Assembly (NCBI GenBank): GCA_965267245.1
Contig: OZ253939.1
Span: 1,302,001-1,366,000 of the forward strand
Direction: 5' to 3'
Length of the DNA: 64,000 bases
Source: JANSWY01 sp965267245
GTDB lineage: Bacteria > Bacteroidota > Bacteroidia > Cytophagales > Cyclobacteriaceae
The position numbers were made by a program, and so were the translations under genes. Below are positions 8,883 to 17,394 of the stretch, one piece after another (the stretch's first letter is position 1; every line of letters begins with the position of its first letter). Below the pieces are notes generated by a model, which saw nothing but the letters and a program-made list of their open reading frames with translations, ran no database searches and was not told where the DNA came from.

Positions 8883-9365
8883 ATGCACCGCACTTTCTCT
8901 TGGAACATTCGCAAATCATTGGTATTGGGATTATTTCTTTTTTCTGCCCAATTCAGTTTTAGTCAATCATACAAAAACTACTTCGCGGTAATTGCTACCA
9001 ACATTGATAGCTCCATTTTATGGTACACGGAGACTTTTGAATTGGAAACCATTGATTTCAACAAATATCCTGACCGGGGATTTGCTCAGGCCAACCTCAA
9101 AAATGATTGGCTGCATGTAGAACTAATCTACCTTGAAAATGCAGTAAGACTGGAGGACTTAGCCAAGAAGATAGGTCCTACTCCAAGGATTACAGGTCTC
9201 TTTAAAGTGGGATTTAGCGTTCCAGATTTCAACCAATGGCTTATAAAAATCAAGGAGCAAAACATTTTCACTAAAGGAAGTGTTGTTGACGATCCTGTCT
9301 CCGGAAAGCGCACAATTCTCCTCCTGGATCCTGACGGCAATAGGATTCAACTATTTGAAGAATAA
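8883..9365 (+). CDS. Exported VOC-superfamily (glyoxalase-like) protein
   Basis: A 160-residue protein starting MHRTFSWNIRK, with a hydrophobic export signal ending near FSFSQ. One vicinal-oxygen-chelate domain follows: NYFAVIATNIDSSILWYTETF at its start, and VSGKRTILLLDPDGNRIQLFEE at its end, with the typical metal-site Glu in the last strand. VOC proteins include glyoxalases, dioxygenases and resistance proteins; the substrate cannot be read from the sequence. An export signal on a VOC protein is uncommon. The frame opens at a TTG at 8847, but the ATG at 8883 gives a normal signal peptide. Its stop abuts that of the next gene, which is convergent. Confidence 0.8.
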   Translation: MHRTFSWNIRKSLVLGLFLFSAQFSFSQSYKNYFAVIATNIDSSILWYTETFELETIDFNKYPDRGFAQANLKNDWLHVELIYLENAVRLEDLAKKIGPTPRITGLFKVGFSVPDFNQWLIKIKEQNIFTKGSVVDDPVSGKRTILLLDPDGNRIQLFEE

Positions 9366-10085
9366 TTACAACTTGTATGTCAACCAGATGGCGATTCTTT
9401 CAGCCATATCTGATCTACTGTTAAGAATTCTGCTGGCATGTTCTGTGCCAGGAATTACAATCAACTCTACAGATACACTCTTTTCCTGAACAAAAGCGGT
9501 TATTTCAGTCAGGTGTTTCTCATTTCTACTTACTATGAATAACCAGGGTACTCCACTCTCGTCAATCCCATCAATTGATTCATCACTAAATGATCCCGGA
9601 GATAACTCCACGTAAGCATTGACATATCCATCTAACCGTCCAGCTTCTGCCATTTCTTCTCCACTATAGCTAGCTCCCACGGTTCCAATTCTGTCAGGAT
9701 CAATCCCGTCTCTGTTTTTCATGTACCGAACTACAGCAATGACATCCTTCTCTGCATCCCAGATCAATGGATTCATTTCCATTTCGTAAGGAATAAATTT
9801 ACCAAGGTTGGTACTCTCTCCATGCCCCCTTAAATCAACTCGTAGGGAAGCAACTCCTCTTCTGGCCAATTGATAAGGCAAATCCCGGTAAACTTCACGG
9901 GTTCCATTTGCTTTATTAAACAGTACCACTCCAGGCACATCTTGCTTGGATACTGGCATTACCAGATCACCCACTAATTCCCAACCTTCACTTTTTACAA
10001 TTATCTTTTCTTCTGAAAAGTCTTGACTATTCGAATAGCTACTAAATAATAGTGCAATGATGATTGTTAGCGTAAACTTCTTCAT
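9366..10085 (-). CDS. Exported alpha/beta hydrolase (dienelactone-hydrolase/acyl-esterase type)
   Basis: A 239-residue protein with a signal peptide (MKKFTLTIIIALLFSSYSNSQ) and a compact alpha/beta hydrolase domain. The oxyanion region is GVVLFNKANG, followed by SLRVDLRGHGES. The nucleophile elbow is VGASYSGEE, where the last position is Ser rather than the usual Gly of GxSxG. The catalytic His is in PGTEHASR. It probably hydrolyses an ester in the periplasm; the substrate is unknown. An alternative TTG start lies three codons upstream. Its stop touches the stop of the VOC gene with no gap, so the two transcripts must overlap. Confidence 0.82.
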   Translation of the reverse strand: MKKFTLTIIIALLFSSYSNSQDFSEEKIIVKSEGWELVGDLVMPVSKQDVPGVVLFNKANGTREVYRDLPYQLARRGVASLRVDLRGHGESTNLGKFIPYEMEMNPLIWDAEKDVIAVVRYMKNRDGIDPDRIGTVGASYSGEEMAEAGRLDGYVNAYVELSPGSFSDESIDGIDESGVPWLFIVSRNEKHLTEITAFVQEKSVSVELIVIPGTEHASRILNSRSDMAERIAIWLTYKL

Positions 10086-10226
10086 GAGTATCAAAAGTTA
10101 GTATACCAATAATACGATCTATGTAAATAAGTCGTTTGGTAGTATTCATCAAGGGTTCAATTATCTGATGATCGGCTCAATTAGTCTTCCGTCCATGAAT
10201 TATCTTTTCATCACAGAATAATATTT

Positions 10227-10739
10227 ATGATGTTTGAAACAGAAAGATTAATTATTAAGCCATTTGAACCAGAGTATTTTGTAGCTATAAGCAACTTGTT
10301 TTGTAACAATGAAAAGGTCATGAAGTCAGCTTTTAAAGGAAGAGTATTTAGCCAGAAAGAGCTCCTTTCTTTTATCGCTGAAAAGTTTGCTATTTCGAGC
10401 TCTGAGATTGGCATGTTAAGCCTTTTTGAAAAAGAAAGCGACAAGTTTATTGGGGTTACAGGTTTAATACCTTGTGAATATCTTGGCGAATCAGACCATG
10501 AATTTGGTTTTATTCTTGATGATCAATATTGGGGTAAGGGACTTGGGCATGAAGTTGGTCAATTTTGCATTGATAGTGCAAGAGAGCATCACCAGCTACA
10601 CAGGGTTTTGGCAGTTACAAATCCTGATAATATTCCTGCAAAAAAATTATTGGAAAAGCTTGGTGGCACACTAATTAAAACCATCAATGTAGAAGATAGA
10701 GGTCCGAGGTTGTTATTTAAGTTTGAGATTAATCATTAG
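10227..10739 (+). CDS. GNAT-family N-acetyltransferase (RimJ/RimL-like)
   Basis: A 170-residue acetyltransferase. It opens with ETERLIIKPFEPE, typical of the RimJ/RimL subgroup. The acetyl-CoA binding stretch is QYWGKGLGHEVGQF (the R/Q-x-x-G-x-G/A type loop), followed by AVTNPDNIPAKKLLEKLGG. It transfers an acetyl group to an amine; possible targets are protein N-termini, an amino sugar or an antibiotic. It lies between a divergent hydrolase and the oxidoreductase pair without clear ties to either. Confidence 0.88.
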   Translation: MMFETERLIIKPFEPEYFVAISNLFCNNEKVMKSAFKGRVFSQKELLSFIAEKFAISSSEIGMLSLFEKESDKFIGVTGLIPCEYLGESDHEFGFILDDQYWGKGLGHEVGQFCIDSAREHHQLHRVLAVTNPDNIPAKKLLEKLGGTLIKTINVEDRGPRLLFKFEINH

Positions 10740-10770
10740 CTGTAATTATTAGATTTTTCATACTTTTATT

Positions 10771-11343
10771 ATGTCCAAATCAACAGCAATGCATAGAAGA
10801 ACAGTAATCCAATCAATGGGGATGATTGCATCTCACACATTATTTCCATCCATACTAACAGGGTTTGTCGCAAGCTGCAGTCAAAAAAACAGTGAATCAA
10901 CGACCTATCAGCCTACCTTTTTTTCGGAACCTGAGTTCGAAATTTTGAAGGAGATGATCGATCTCATTATTCCGGAAACAAAGACCAAATCAGCAAGTAA
11001 TGTTGGAACGCATAAATTTTTGGATGAAGTGTTTACTAAATGTCTCACCAGTGAACAAAAGCAGATAATAGATACTGGCTTTAAGTCCTTTATCAAAAAT
11101 TTCGGAGGAGATAATAAATTGTCAATACTTGAATCATTAGATAAAAAAGCTTTTTCTGGAGATTCTGATTCTGCCTGGTTTGTACCTATCAAACAGTATA
11201 CGCTTATCGGTTTTTTCACTTCGGAAGAAGGAACTACAAAAGCGAGTAATTATGTACCTGTACCTGGTGAATATAGAGGAGATATTCCTCTTGATGATCA
11301 AACTCTGAATTATGGTTTAACTGGTTTACGCTATTACATTTAA
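10771..11343 (+). CDS. Gluconate 2-dehydrogenase subunit 3-like lipoprotein with twin-Arg motif
   Basis: A 190-residue protein of the gluconate 2-dehydrogenase subunit 3 family. The N-terminus carries HRRTVIQSMG, a twin-arginine motif, before a hydrophobic stretch that ends in the lipobox-like VASC. The body shows the family features FSEPEFEILKEMIDLIIPET and the C-terminal YRGDIPLDDQTLNYGLTGLRYYI. Such small subunits accompany FAD-containing GMC dehydrogenases and carry the Tat export signal. It sits 3 bases before the GMC gene, so the two are co-transcribed and probably form a complex. Confidence 0.88.
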   Translation: MSKSTAMHRRTVIQSMGMIASHTLFPSILTGFVASCSQKNSESTTYQPTFFSEPEFEILKEMIDLIIPETKTKSASNVGTHKFLDEVFTKCLTSEQKQIIDTGFKSFIKNFGGDNKLSILESLDKKAFSGDSDSAWFVPIKQYTLIGFFTSEEGTTKASNYVPVPGEYRGDIPLDDQTLNYGLTGLRYYI

Positions 11344-11346
11344 ACT

Positions 11347-13053
11347 ATGCAGACTTTCAACATTCTTGGAAAAGGCACCAAAGAAAACACATATGATGCA
11401 ATTGTGATTGGATCCGGAATAACTGGGGGTATAGCAGCGAAAGAACTAACTCAGGCTGGCCTTAAAGTACTGGTATTAGAGCGTGGAAGGATGGTAGAAC
11501 ACATTAAGGATTACCCTACTGAGAATACGGACCCATGGAACGTCCCTCTAAGAAATCTGGTACCTGAAAAAGAAAAAGAAGCCTATGCCATTCAAAAAAA
11601 CCTTTACTTATTTGGTCAGGATGTCAAGCACTTTCTGGTAAAAGATTCAGAGCATACATACATCCAGGAAAAGCCTTTCAATTGGTATCGTGGATATCAG
11701 GTTGGAGGTAGGTCGCTACTCTGGGCCAAGCATTGTTTTCGGTTCAGTGATTATGATTTTGAAGCTAACCTTAAAGACGGAATAGGTATTGACTGGCCAA
11801 TTCGATATAAAGATATTGCTCAATGGTACGATTATATTGAATCTTATGTAGGCATCAGTGGAAACAAAGATGGGATAGCTCAATTACCAGATGGTAAATT
11901 CCTCCCTCCTTTCGAAATGAATGCATTTGAGAAGCATCTCAAAAAACGCATCAAAGAGAATTTCAAGGAAAGAGACCTGATTATTAGCCGAATGGCAATT
12001 CTTACCCAAAACCATAATGGAAGGGGAAAATGTCAATCCAGGAACCTTTGTCACAGAGGTTGCATTTACGGAGCTCCTTATTCCAGTAATGTTGCCGCAT
12101 TACCTGATGCTGCAGAAACCGGGAATTTAACTATTCGGCCATATTCGATAGTAGAAAGGCTCACATATGACAGCCAGACCAACAGGGTGAAAGGGGTCAA
12201 CATCATCGATTCAGAAACAGGAGAAAGTGAAGAGTTTTTTGCTAAAATTGTTTTCCTGAATGCCTCAACCATTGGATCTACTCAAATTTTATTACAATCC
12301 GCTACTGAAGAATACCCAACAGGCCTGGGAAATTCCAGTGGAGTTTTGGGGCATTATTTGATGGATCATCATGCGTACACTGGCGCCACCGGACATTATA
12401 CTGGGTTGAAGAATTCATTCTATTATGGCCAAAGGCCAGCTAGCGTTTATATTCCAAGATTCCGAAACTTGAAGAAAAATGACCAACCCTATATCCGCGG
12501 CTTCTCGTTTGAGAATTATACCAGTAGATCAGATTGGAGCAGAGGATTTTACAGTCCTGGTATTGGAGAAGATTGGAAGGAACAATTGACTAAACCCGGA
12601 AATTGGTCTGCCTATTTCGAGGCATATGGTGAAACATTACCTGTTTTTGAAAACCAAATTACGCTTGCCCCATCAAAAAAAGACCGTTGGGGGATCCCGA
12701 TGGTGAGTATTGATATGGAATATGGGGATAATGAATTAAAGATGAGGGAGGATATGAGAAATACTGCGGTAGAAATGCTAGAATCCGCTGAATTAGAAGG
12801 AGTTAATGGGTTTGATTACGGAGCAACTCCCGGATCTGTCATTCATGAAATGGGGACTGCAAGAATGGGTAATGACCCAAAAACCTCATTTCTTAATCAG
12901 TACAATCAATCTCATGATATTGCAAACCTTTTCATCACGGATGGCTCCTGCATGGTCTCTTCACCTCCTCAAAACCCCTCTCTTACTTATATGGCATTAA
13001 CAGCAAGGGCATGCAATTATGCCATTAATGAACTGAGAAATGGCAATCTCTAG
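11347..13053 (+). CDS. GMC-family FAD oxidoreductase
   Basis: A 568-residue flavoenzyme. The FAD-binding Rossmann motif is GSGITGGIAAKELTQAGLKVLVLERG near residue 25. GGRSLLWAKHCFR is the GMC signature, and the C-terminal domain has VIHEMGTARMGNDPK with the active-site His, then FITDGSCMVSSPPQNPS. It oxidises an alcohol or sugar, passing electrons to a quinone or cytochrome; the substrate is not evident. It has no signal peptide of its own. Because the adjacent subunit carries a twin-Arg motif, co-export as a folded complex is a reasonable inference. The gene starts 3 bases after that subunit. Confidence 0.92.
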   Translation: MQTFNILGKGTKENTYDAIVIGSGITGGIAAKELTQAGLKVLVLERGRMVEHIKDYPTENTDPWNVPLRNLVPEKEKEAYAIQKNLYLFGQDVKHFLVKDSEHTYIQEKPFNWYRGYQVGGRSLLWAKHCFRFSDYDFEANLKDGIGIDWPIRYKDIAQWYDYIESYVGISGNKDGIAQLPDGKFLPPFEMNAFEKHLKKRIKENFKERDLIISRMAILTQNHNGRGKCQSRNLCHRGCIYGAPYSSNVAALPDAAETGNLTIRPYSIVERLTYDSQTNRVKGVNIIDSETGESEEFFAKIVFLNASTIGSTQILLQSATEEYPTGLGNSSGVLGHYLMDHHAYTGATGHYTGLKNSFYYGQRPASVYIPRFRNLKKNDQPYIRGFSFENYTSRSDWSRGFYSPGIGEDWKEQLTKPGNWSAYFEAYGETLPVFENQITLAPSKKDRWGIPMVSIDMEYGDNELKMREDMRNTAVEMLESAELEGVNGFDYGATPGSVIHEMGTARMGNDPKTSFLNQYNQSHDIANLFITDGSCMVSSPPQNPSLTYMALTARACNYAINELRNGNL

Positions 13054-13093
13054 AAGGTGATCTTTTGACTTTTTGTAGATTTTTTACTGATAT

Positions 13094-13639
13094 TTGAAGG
13101 ATTTAACCCGGAAATTGAGACAACAGCTATTCGCCATATCGATGATTCTTGCGCTTCTCATGCCCATTATTGGCGTGTTTAGCTGGTTTTCTATTCAAAA
13201 AAAGCATATCAGGCGTGAAGTCAAACATAAAATCATGGCTGGCATGGATCATTCCCAACTTGACTACTTTAAAATGTCTCTTTCAGATGCTGCTGAATTG
13301 AATTGGGAGCATAGCAAGGAATTTGAATTCAATGGTGAAATGTACGATGTGGTTAAAAAACAAATCTTTAAAGACACTGTTGAGTTTTGGTGTTGGAGGG
13401 ATAATGAGGAAACCCAACTAAATCGTAAACTTGCCTCTCTTACTGTGAAAGCTTTAGGCCAAGACCAGGACCATCAAAACAGGAAAGAACAACTTCAATC
13501 ATTTGTCAGGGGTTTATTTTTTGGGTCTACTGATGCAGTCGTTTTCAAAAGGTTTTGCGACACAGTCAAATCAAATACTAGCTATATTGATTTATTCAAA
13601 TCATTAATCACTTCCCCTTCCGTACCTCCTCCGCAATAG
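13094..13639 (+). CDS. Membrane-anchored protein of unknown function with PPP tail, partner of a TonB receptor
   Basis: A 181-residue protein I cannot assign to a named function. It has a short basic N-terminus (KDLTRKLRQQ), one membrane segment at about residues 13-34 and then a soluble domain. That domain holds KEFEFNGEMYDVVKKQIF, a VEFWCWRDNEETQLN motif with one Cys, a second Cys in RFCDTVK, and a proline tail ending SVPPPQ. Small proteins with this EF-NG-MYDVV / CWxDxEE / PPP pattern occur just before TonB receptors in other Bacteroidota, as I recall; that is memory rather than a search. The start codon is TTG, since no ATG precedes the membrane segment. The receptor ATG lies 85 bases downstream. 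Confidence 0.7.
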   Translation: MKDLTRKLRQQLFAISMILALLMPIIGVFSWFSIQKKHIRREVKHKIMAGMDHSQLDYFKMSLSDAAELNWEHSKEFEFNGEMYDVVKKQIFKDTVEFWCWRDNEETQLNRKLASLTVKALGQDQDHQNRKEQLQSFVRGLFFGSTDAVVFKRFCDTVKSNTSYIDLFKSLITSPSVPPPQ

Positions 13640-13724
13640 ACAAACAAATATTGGCACGATATCTGAGCCCATTTATCAGGGCTAAATGATTTTAGATTAT
13701 TTGTTTGAATTTAAATTAAACATA

Positions 13725-16133
13725 ATGTTAAAGTATTTAATGTTATGGCTGATGATCTGTGTATCAGTTTTTTCATTTGCACAAACAGCAGTCATAACTG
13801 ACAGTGCTACGGGCAAACCTATTTTAGGTGCAACCCTGCTTAGCCAAAAACCGAATGCTTTTGCGGTTACGAATGCAAAAGGGATGGTTGGGCTCAAACC
13901 TTTCAGTCAGGCTGAAGCAATTGAAATCAGATCCCTCGGTTATGAAACCCAGGTAACAAGTTATGAAGAACTAAAAATCGCCAACTTTCAGATCAAACTG
14001 GTTCCAATGAATATCAATCTGGACGAAGTGGTAATAGCCGCAACAAGGTGGAATCAATCAACTAGAAATGTTCCTTCAGCAGTTGTTTCCATTTCATCAA
14101 AAGAAATGGCCTTTCAGAACCCGCAAAATGCGGCTGATCTATTGGGTATCTCGGGCAAGGTATTTATTCAAAAAAGCCAGCAAGGTGGAGGCAGTCCAAT
14201 GATCAGAGGTTTTGCAACTAATAGATTGATCTATACGGTAGATGGAGTAAGAATGAATAATGCAATCTTCCGTGGTGGTAATATTCAAAATGTGATTAAT
14301 CTTGATCCCTTTGCTATTGAGAAAACAGAAGTAGTATTTGGACCAGGTTCTGTAGTGTACGGAAGTGATGCAATTGGAGGTGCAATGAGTTTTCAAACAC
14401 TGACTCCTCAGCTGTCCTTGACAAATCAACCATTGATATTGGGCAAGGGAGTGGCAAGGTATGCATCAGCAAACAATGAACAAACCGGCCATTTTGATGT
14501 CAATTTAGGATGGAAGAAGTGGGCTGTTGTCACAAGTTTCAGTTCATGGGATTTTGACCACCTGCGTCAGGGAAGCAATGGACCGGATGATTACATCAAG
14601 GAATATTTTGTTCAGCGGCTGGATTCATCTGATGTAATTGTATCACAGTCAGATCACCTACTTCAAATCCCTTCAGCTTATCGACAAATGAACCTGATGC
14701 AAAAAGTCCGATATAAACCATCTGATCATTGGGATATTCAGTACGGTTTACATTTTTCACAGACCTCTCCATATGGACGGTATGATAGGCATAATCGCAC
14801 TAGAAACAATATCGCTCGCTATGCTGAGTGGAATTATGGTCCCCAAAAATGGTTAATGAATAACCTCTCGGTTTCTCATATTGGGGTCAGGATGTATGAT
14901 CAGGCCACCCTACGTTTAGCACAACAGCATTTTGAGGAAAGTAGAATCAGTAGAGACCTGAATGCAGAGACGCGAGAAGAGCGAGTGGAAAATGTATCCG
15001 CTTATTCAGCAAATTTGGATTTCAGCAAGTCCCTTAGTAAGCAAAATACACTTTTTTATGGCATTGAGTATGTTTTGAACGATGTGGCTTCCAGGGGATC
15101 AGATGTGAACATCTATAGTCAACAAGCACAGAATGGTTCCAGCAGGTACCCGAATTCAAAATGGCAATCAATAGCCGCATTTATAAGTGATGAATACAGA
15201 ATTTCTGAAAGTTTCACTTTACAAGCAGGCCTAAGATACAATCACTTCAAACTTGAAGCCGATTTTTCAGAAAATCTAGCTTTCTACCCACTTCCATTTG
15301 ATAAAACTTTGATTAGCAATGGGGCTATTACCGGTAGCTTTGGTGGCGTATATCGCCCATTAGATGATCTGGTAGTGAAGGTAAACTTCGGAACTGCTTT
15401 CAGGTCTCCAAATGTGGATGATATTGGTAAGGTTTTCGATTCAGAACCAGGAGCTGTGACAGTTCCAAACCCGAATCTGGATGCGGAGAAAGCCTATAAT
15501 TTTGATATTGGTGTAGCAAAGGTCTTTGGAGAAGTAGTAAAACTTGACCTAACAGGATACTACACTAAATTAAACAATGCCATGGTCAGAAGAAACTACT
15601 TACTCAATGAGGAGGATTCTATTCTCTATGACGGAGTTTTGAGCCAGGTACAAGCCATACAGAACGCCGCTTCAGCAAATGTATATGGAATACAGGCTGG
15701 TCTTGAGGTCAAGCTTCCGGAAGGCTTTAGTTTATCTTCAGATTTCAATTTTCAAAAAGGAGAAGAGGAGTTGGATGACGGATCTTTAAGCCCATCCAGA
15801 CATGCTGCTCCCGTATTTGGCGCTACTCGATTAAACTACCAAAAATCAAATCTGAAGCTTCAGCTTTACGCTAATTATCAGGGAAAAAGAACATATGAGG
15901 AGCTTTCGATTGATGAACGAAATAAAGATGAGATATATGCTAAAGATAAGAACGGCAATAATTACTCTCCATCCTGGTATACACTTAACTTCAAATCGAT
16001 GTATGAGATTAGTGATAACCTGAAATTCACCGTTGGAATTGAAAATTTAACTGATCAAAGATACAGGCCCTATAGCTCTGGCATTTCAGGGGCGGGAAGG
16101 AATTTCATTTTATCCATCACTGCAAAATTTTGA
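13725..16133 (+). CDS. TonB-dependent outer-membrane receptor (heme/hemoglobin receptor type)
   Basis: An 802-residue receptor. It has a signal peptide (MLKYLMLWLMICVSVFSFAQ), a carboxypeptidase-regulatory-like domain at about 21-105, a plug domain, and a 22-strand barrel ending in the outer-membrane signal FILSITAKF. In the plug, MIRGFATNRLIYTVDGVRMNN and VVFGPGSVVYGSDAIGG are strongly typical of the hemoglobin/transferrin/heme receptor subgroup. GTAFRSPNVDDIGKVFD is the barrel FRAP/NPNL-like region, followed by PNPNLDAEKAYN. It would import heme, a metal chelate or another nutrient with energy from TonB-ExbBD. No SusD partner is present. The upstream ATG at 13686 would spoil the signal peptide. 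Confidence 0.9.
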   Translation: MLKYLMLWLMICVSVFSFAQTAVITDSATGKPILGATLLSQKPNAFAVTNAKGMVGLKPFSQAEAIEIRSLGYETQVTSYEELKIANFQIKLVPMNINLDEVVIAATRWNQSTRNVPSAVVSISSKEMAFQNPQNAADLLGISGKVFIQKSQQGGGSPMIRGFATNRLIYTVDGVRMNNAIFRGGNIQNVINLDPFAIEKTEVVFGPGSVVYGSDAIGGAMSFQTLTPQLSLTNQPLILGKGVARYASANNEQTGHFDVNLGWKKWAVVTSFSSWDFDHLRQGSNGPDDYIKEYFVQRLDSSDVIVSQSDHLLQIPSAYRQMNLMQKVRYKPSDHWDIQYGLHFSQTSPYGRYDRHNRTRNNIARYAEWNYGPQKWLMNNLSVSHIGVRMYDQATLRLAQQHFEESRISRDLNAETREERVENVSAYSANLDFSKSLSKQNTLFYGIEYVLNDVASRGSDVNIYSQQAQNGSSRYPNSKWQSIAAFISDEYRISESFTLQAGLRYNHFKLEADFSENLAFYPLPFDKTLISNGAITGSFGGVYRPLDDLVVKVNFGTAFRSPNVDDIGKVFDSEPGAVTVPNPNLDAEKAYNFDIGVAKVFGEVVKLDLTGYYTKLNNAMVRRNYLLNEEDSILYDGVLSQVQAIQNAASANVYGIQAGLEVKLPEGFSLSSDFNFQKGEEELDDGSLSPSRHAAPVFGATRLNYQKSNLKLQLYANYQGKRTYEELSIDERNKDEIYAKDKNGNNYSPSWYTLNFKSMYEISDNLKFTVGIENLTDQRYRPYSSGISGAGRNFILSITAKF

Positions 16134-16180
16134 GGGAAGTGTAGGACATTTTCCAGTGCTTTTTGAAATCTAACCAATTA

Positions 16181-16210
16181 AAAAAGGGTGTCCTAACGGA
16201 CACCCCTTCT
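16181..16210. terminator. Bidirectional hairpin terminator between convergent genes
   Basis: GGGTGTCC pairs with GGACACCC over a 4-base TAAC loop. On the minus strand it is followed by six T residues, so it best serves the SH3 lipoprotein gene; it can also stop the receptor transcript. Its core repeats the GGACAC/GTGTCC stem of the malQ terminator. Confidence 0.82.
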
Positions 16211-16234
16211 ATAGTTTAAGTAAAAGTAATTCAA

Positions 16235-16969
16235 TTATAAAGTAGTGTCATAAAGCTCTTCGACAGCTACATAGAACTTGGAATTCTGAAACATTTCATT
16301 CGTAAGAATCTCATCAAGTTTCTCTCTTTTAACACTATCAGATTCTTCTAATAGTGCTTGCCCTGCAAATTTAGCAACAGCCAAATCAATATCATCATCA
16401 GTTAAGTTATCTCCAATCAGGTAACCTTTATCGATCCATTTCCCTTCCCTTCTTTGACCTACAACTTCAGCAAACTTATCATCTACATTTTTCACGGCAA
16501 TAATGTCAAATTGCTTAAATGATTTATCAGACTTGGTAAGAATATCTGGTCTTTTGTATATATCACACTCTTTCAATACTGCTACAGGATAAGCATCTTC
16601 AGCGATTAGGTCTCTTAATGACCACCCTTCTGTCCCATCGGCCAGAACGACTTTCACATATTCCCTTCCATTGTCTCCATCATCAGCTTTAACCTGACCT
16701 GTTGTAGTTAGTTTTTCTCCTTTTGCTAGCGAGGTTAACCACTTCCCATCTTTTTTAGGTTCAGCTCTTACACTCAGTTTCTCCCAAATACAGACTGAAG
16801 CTACCTCAACTATTTCTTCCTCTTCTGCAGTTGCTTCTGATGCTGCATCAGCAGTCGCCTCTTCTGCAGTCGCTTCTGATGTTTCTTCGGCTACTTTCGA
16901 CTCATTACTACTACCGGAACATGCAGTTAACACAGCAACAGCCAAAAGCATATATAAAAAATTTCTCAT
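16235..16969 (-). CDS. SH3-domain lipoprotein
   Basis: A 244-residue lipoprotein: MRNFLYMLLAVAVLTAC gives the signal peptide and acylated Cys. Next comes a low-complexity linker of Ala, Thr and Glu (about residues 24-55) that would span part of the periplasm. A bacterial SH3-type domain follows (LSVRAEPKKDGKWLTSLAKGE, then GTEGWSLRDLI), and possibly a second degenerate copy (CDIYKRPDILTKSDKSFKQFD). Bacterial SH3 domains often bind peptidoglycan or peptides. There is no enzymatic domain. It lies 45 bases downstream of the response regulator on the same strand and may share its transcript. Confidence 0.8.
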   Translation of the reverse strand: MRNFLYMLLAVAVLTACSGSSNESKVAEETSEATAEEATADAASEATAEEEEIVEVASVCIWEKLSVRAEPKKDGKWLTSLAKGEKLTTTGQVKADDGDNGREYVKVVLADGTEGWSLRDLIAEDAYPVAVLKECDIYKRPDILTKSDKSFKQFDIIAVKNVDDKFAEVVGQRREGKWIDKGYLIGDNLTDDDIDLAVAKFAGQALLEESDSVKREKLDEILTNEMFQNSKFYVAVEELYDTTL

Positions 16970-17013
16970 GGTGATTATAATTTGATTGATTTATTGGTTC
17001 TCTAAATTAAATA

Positions 17014-17394
17014 TTAATTGGCTAAAACTTCCTTGATGGTCTCTTCAATTTGATCTGCATCAAATGGTTTCTTAAAATAGCTGTGTATAATTTTTTGATT
17101 CATCGCCTCATTTATTTCCTGATCGTAATCAAATCCGGTCAATATAAAATAGAATTTCGAAGCATATTTCTTTCTTGCTTCTTTGATAAATTCTATACCA
17201 GTCATCTCTGGCATGCGCATATCAGAAACAATTGCAATAATCTCATTCGGATTTTCATCCAATTTCTTCAATCCCTCCAGAGGTGAGGATGATGTTATAA
17301 CTTTAAATGCACGTCTAAAACTTGCTTCAAATAAAAACAAGTTGTTAGGTTCATCATCTACATACAGCACAGTTACATTTTCTAAGCTGTTCAT
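17014..17394 (-). CDS. Single-domain response regulator
   Basis: A 126-residue stand-alone receiver domain. D13/D14 form the acidic pocket, D58 in IVSDMRMPEMTG is the phosphoacceptor, and YFKKPFDADQ contains the conserved Lys. There is no output domain, so it must act by protein contact or relay phosphate to another protein. Its start codon overlaps the stop of the kinase gene by one base, so the kinase is the natural partner. Confidence 0.92.
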   Translation of the reverse strand: MNSLENVTVLYVDDEPNNLFLFEASFRRAFKVITSSSPLEGLKKLDENPNEIIAIVSDMRMPEMTGIEFIKEARKKYASKFYFILTGFDYDQEINEAMNQKIIHSYFKKPFDADQIEETIKEVLAN

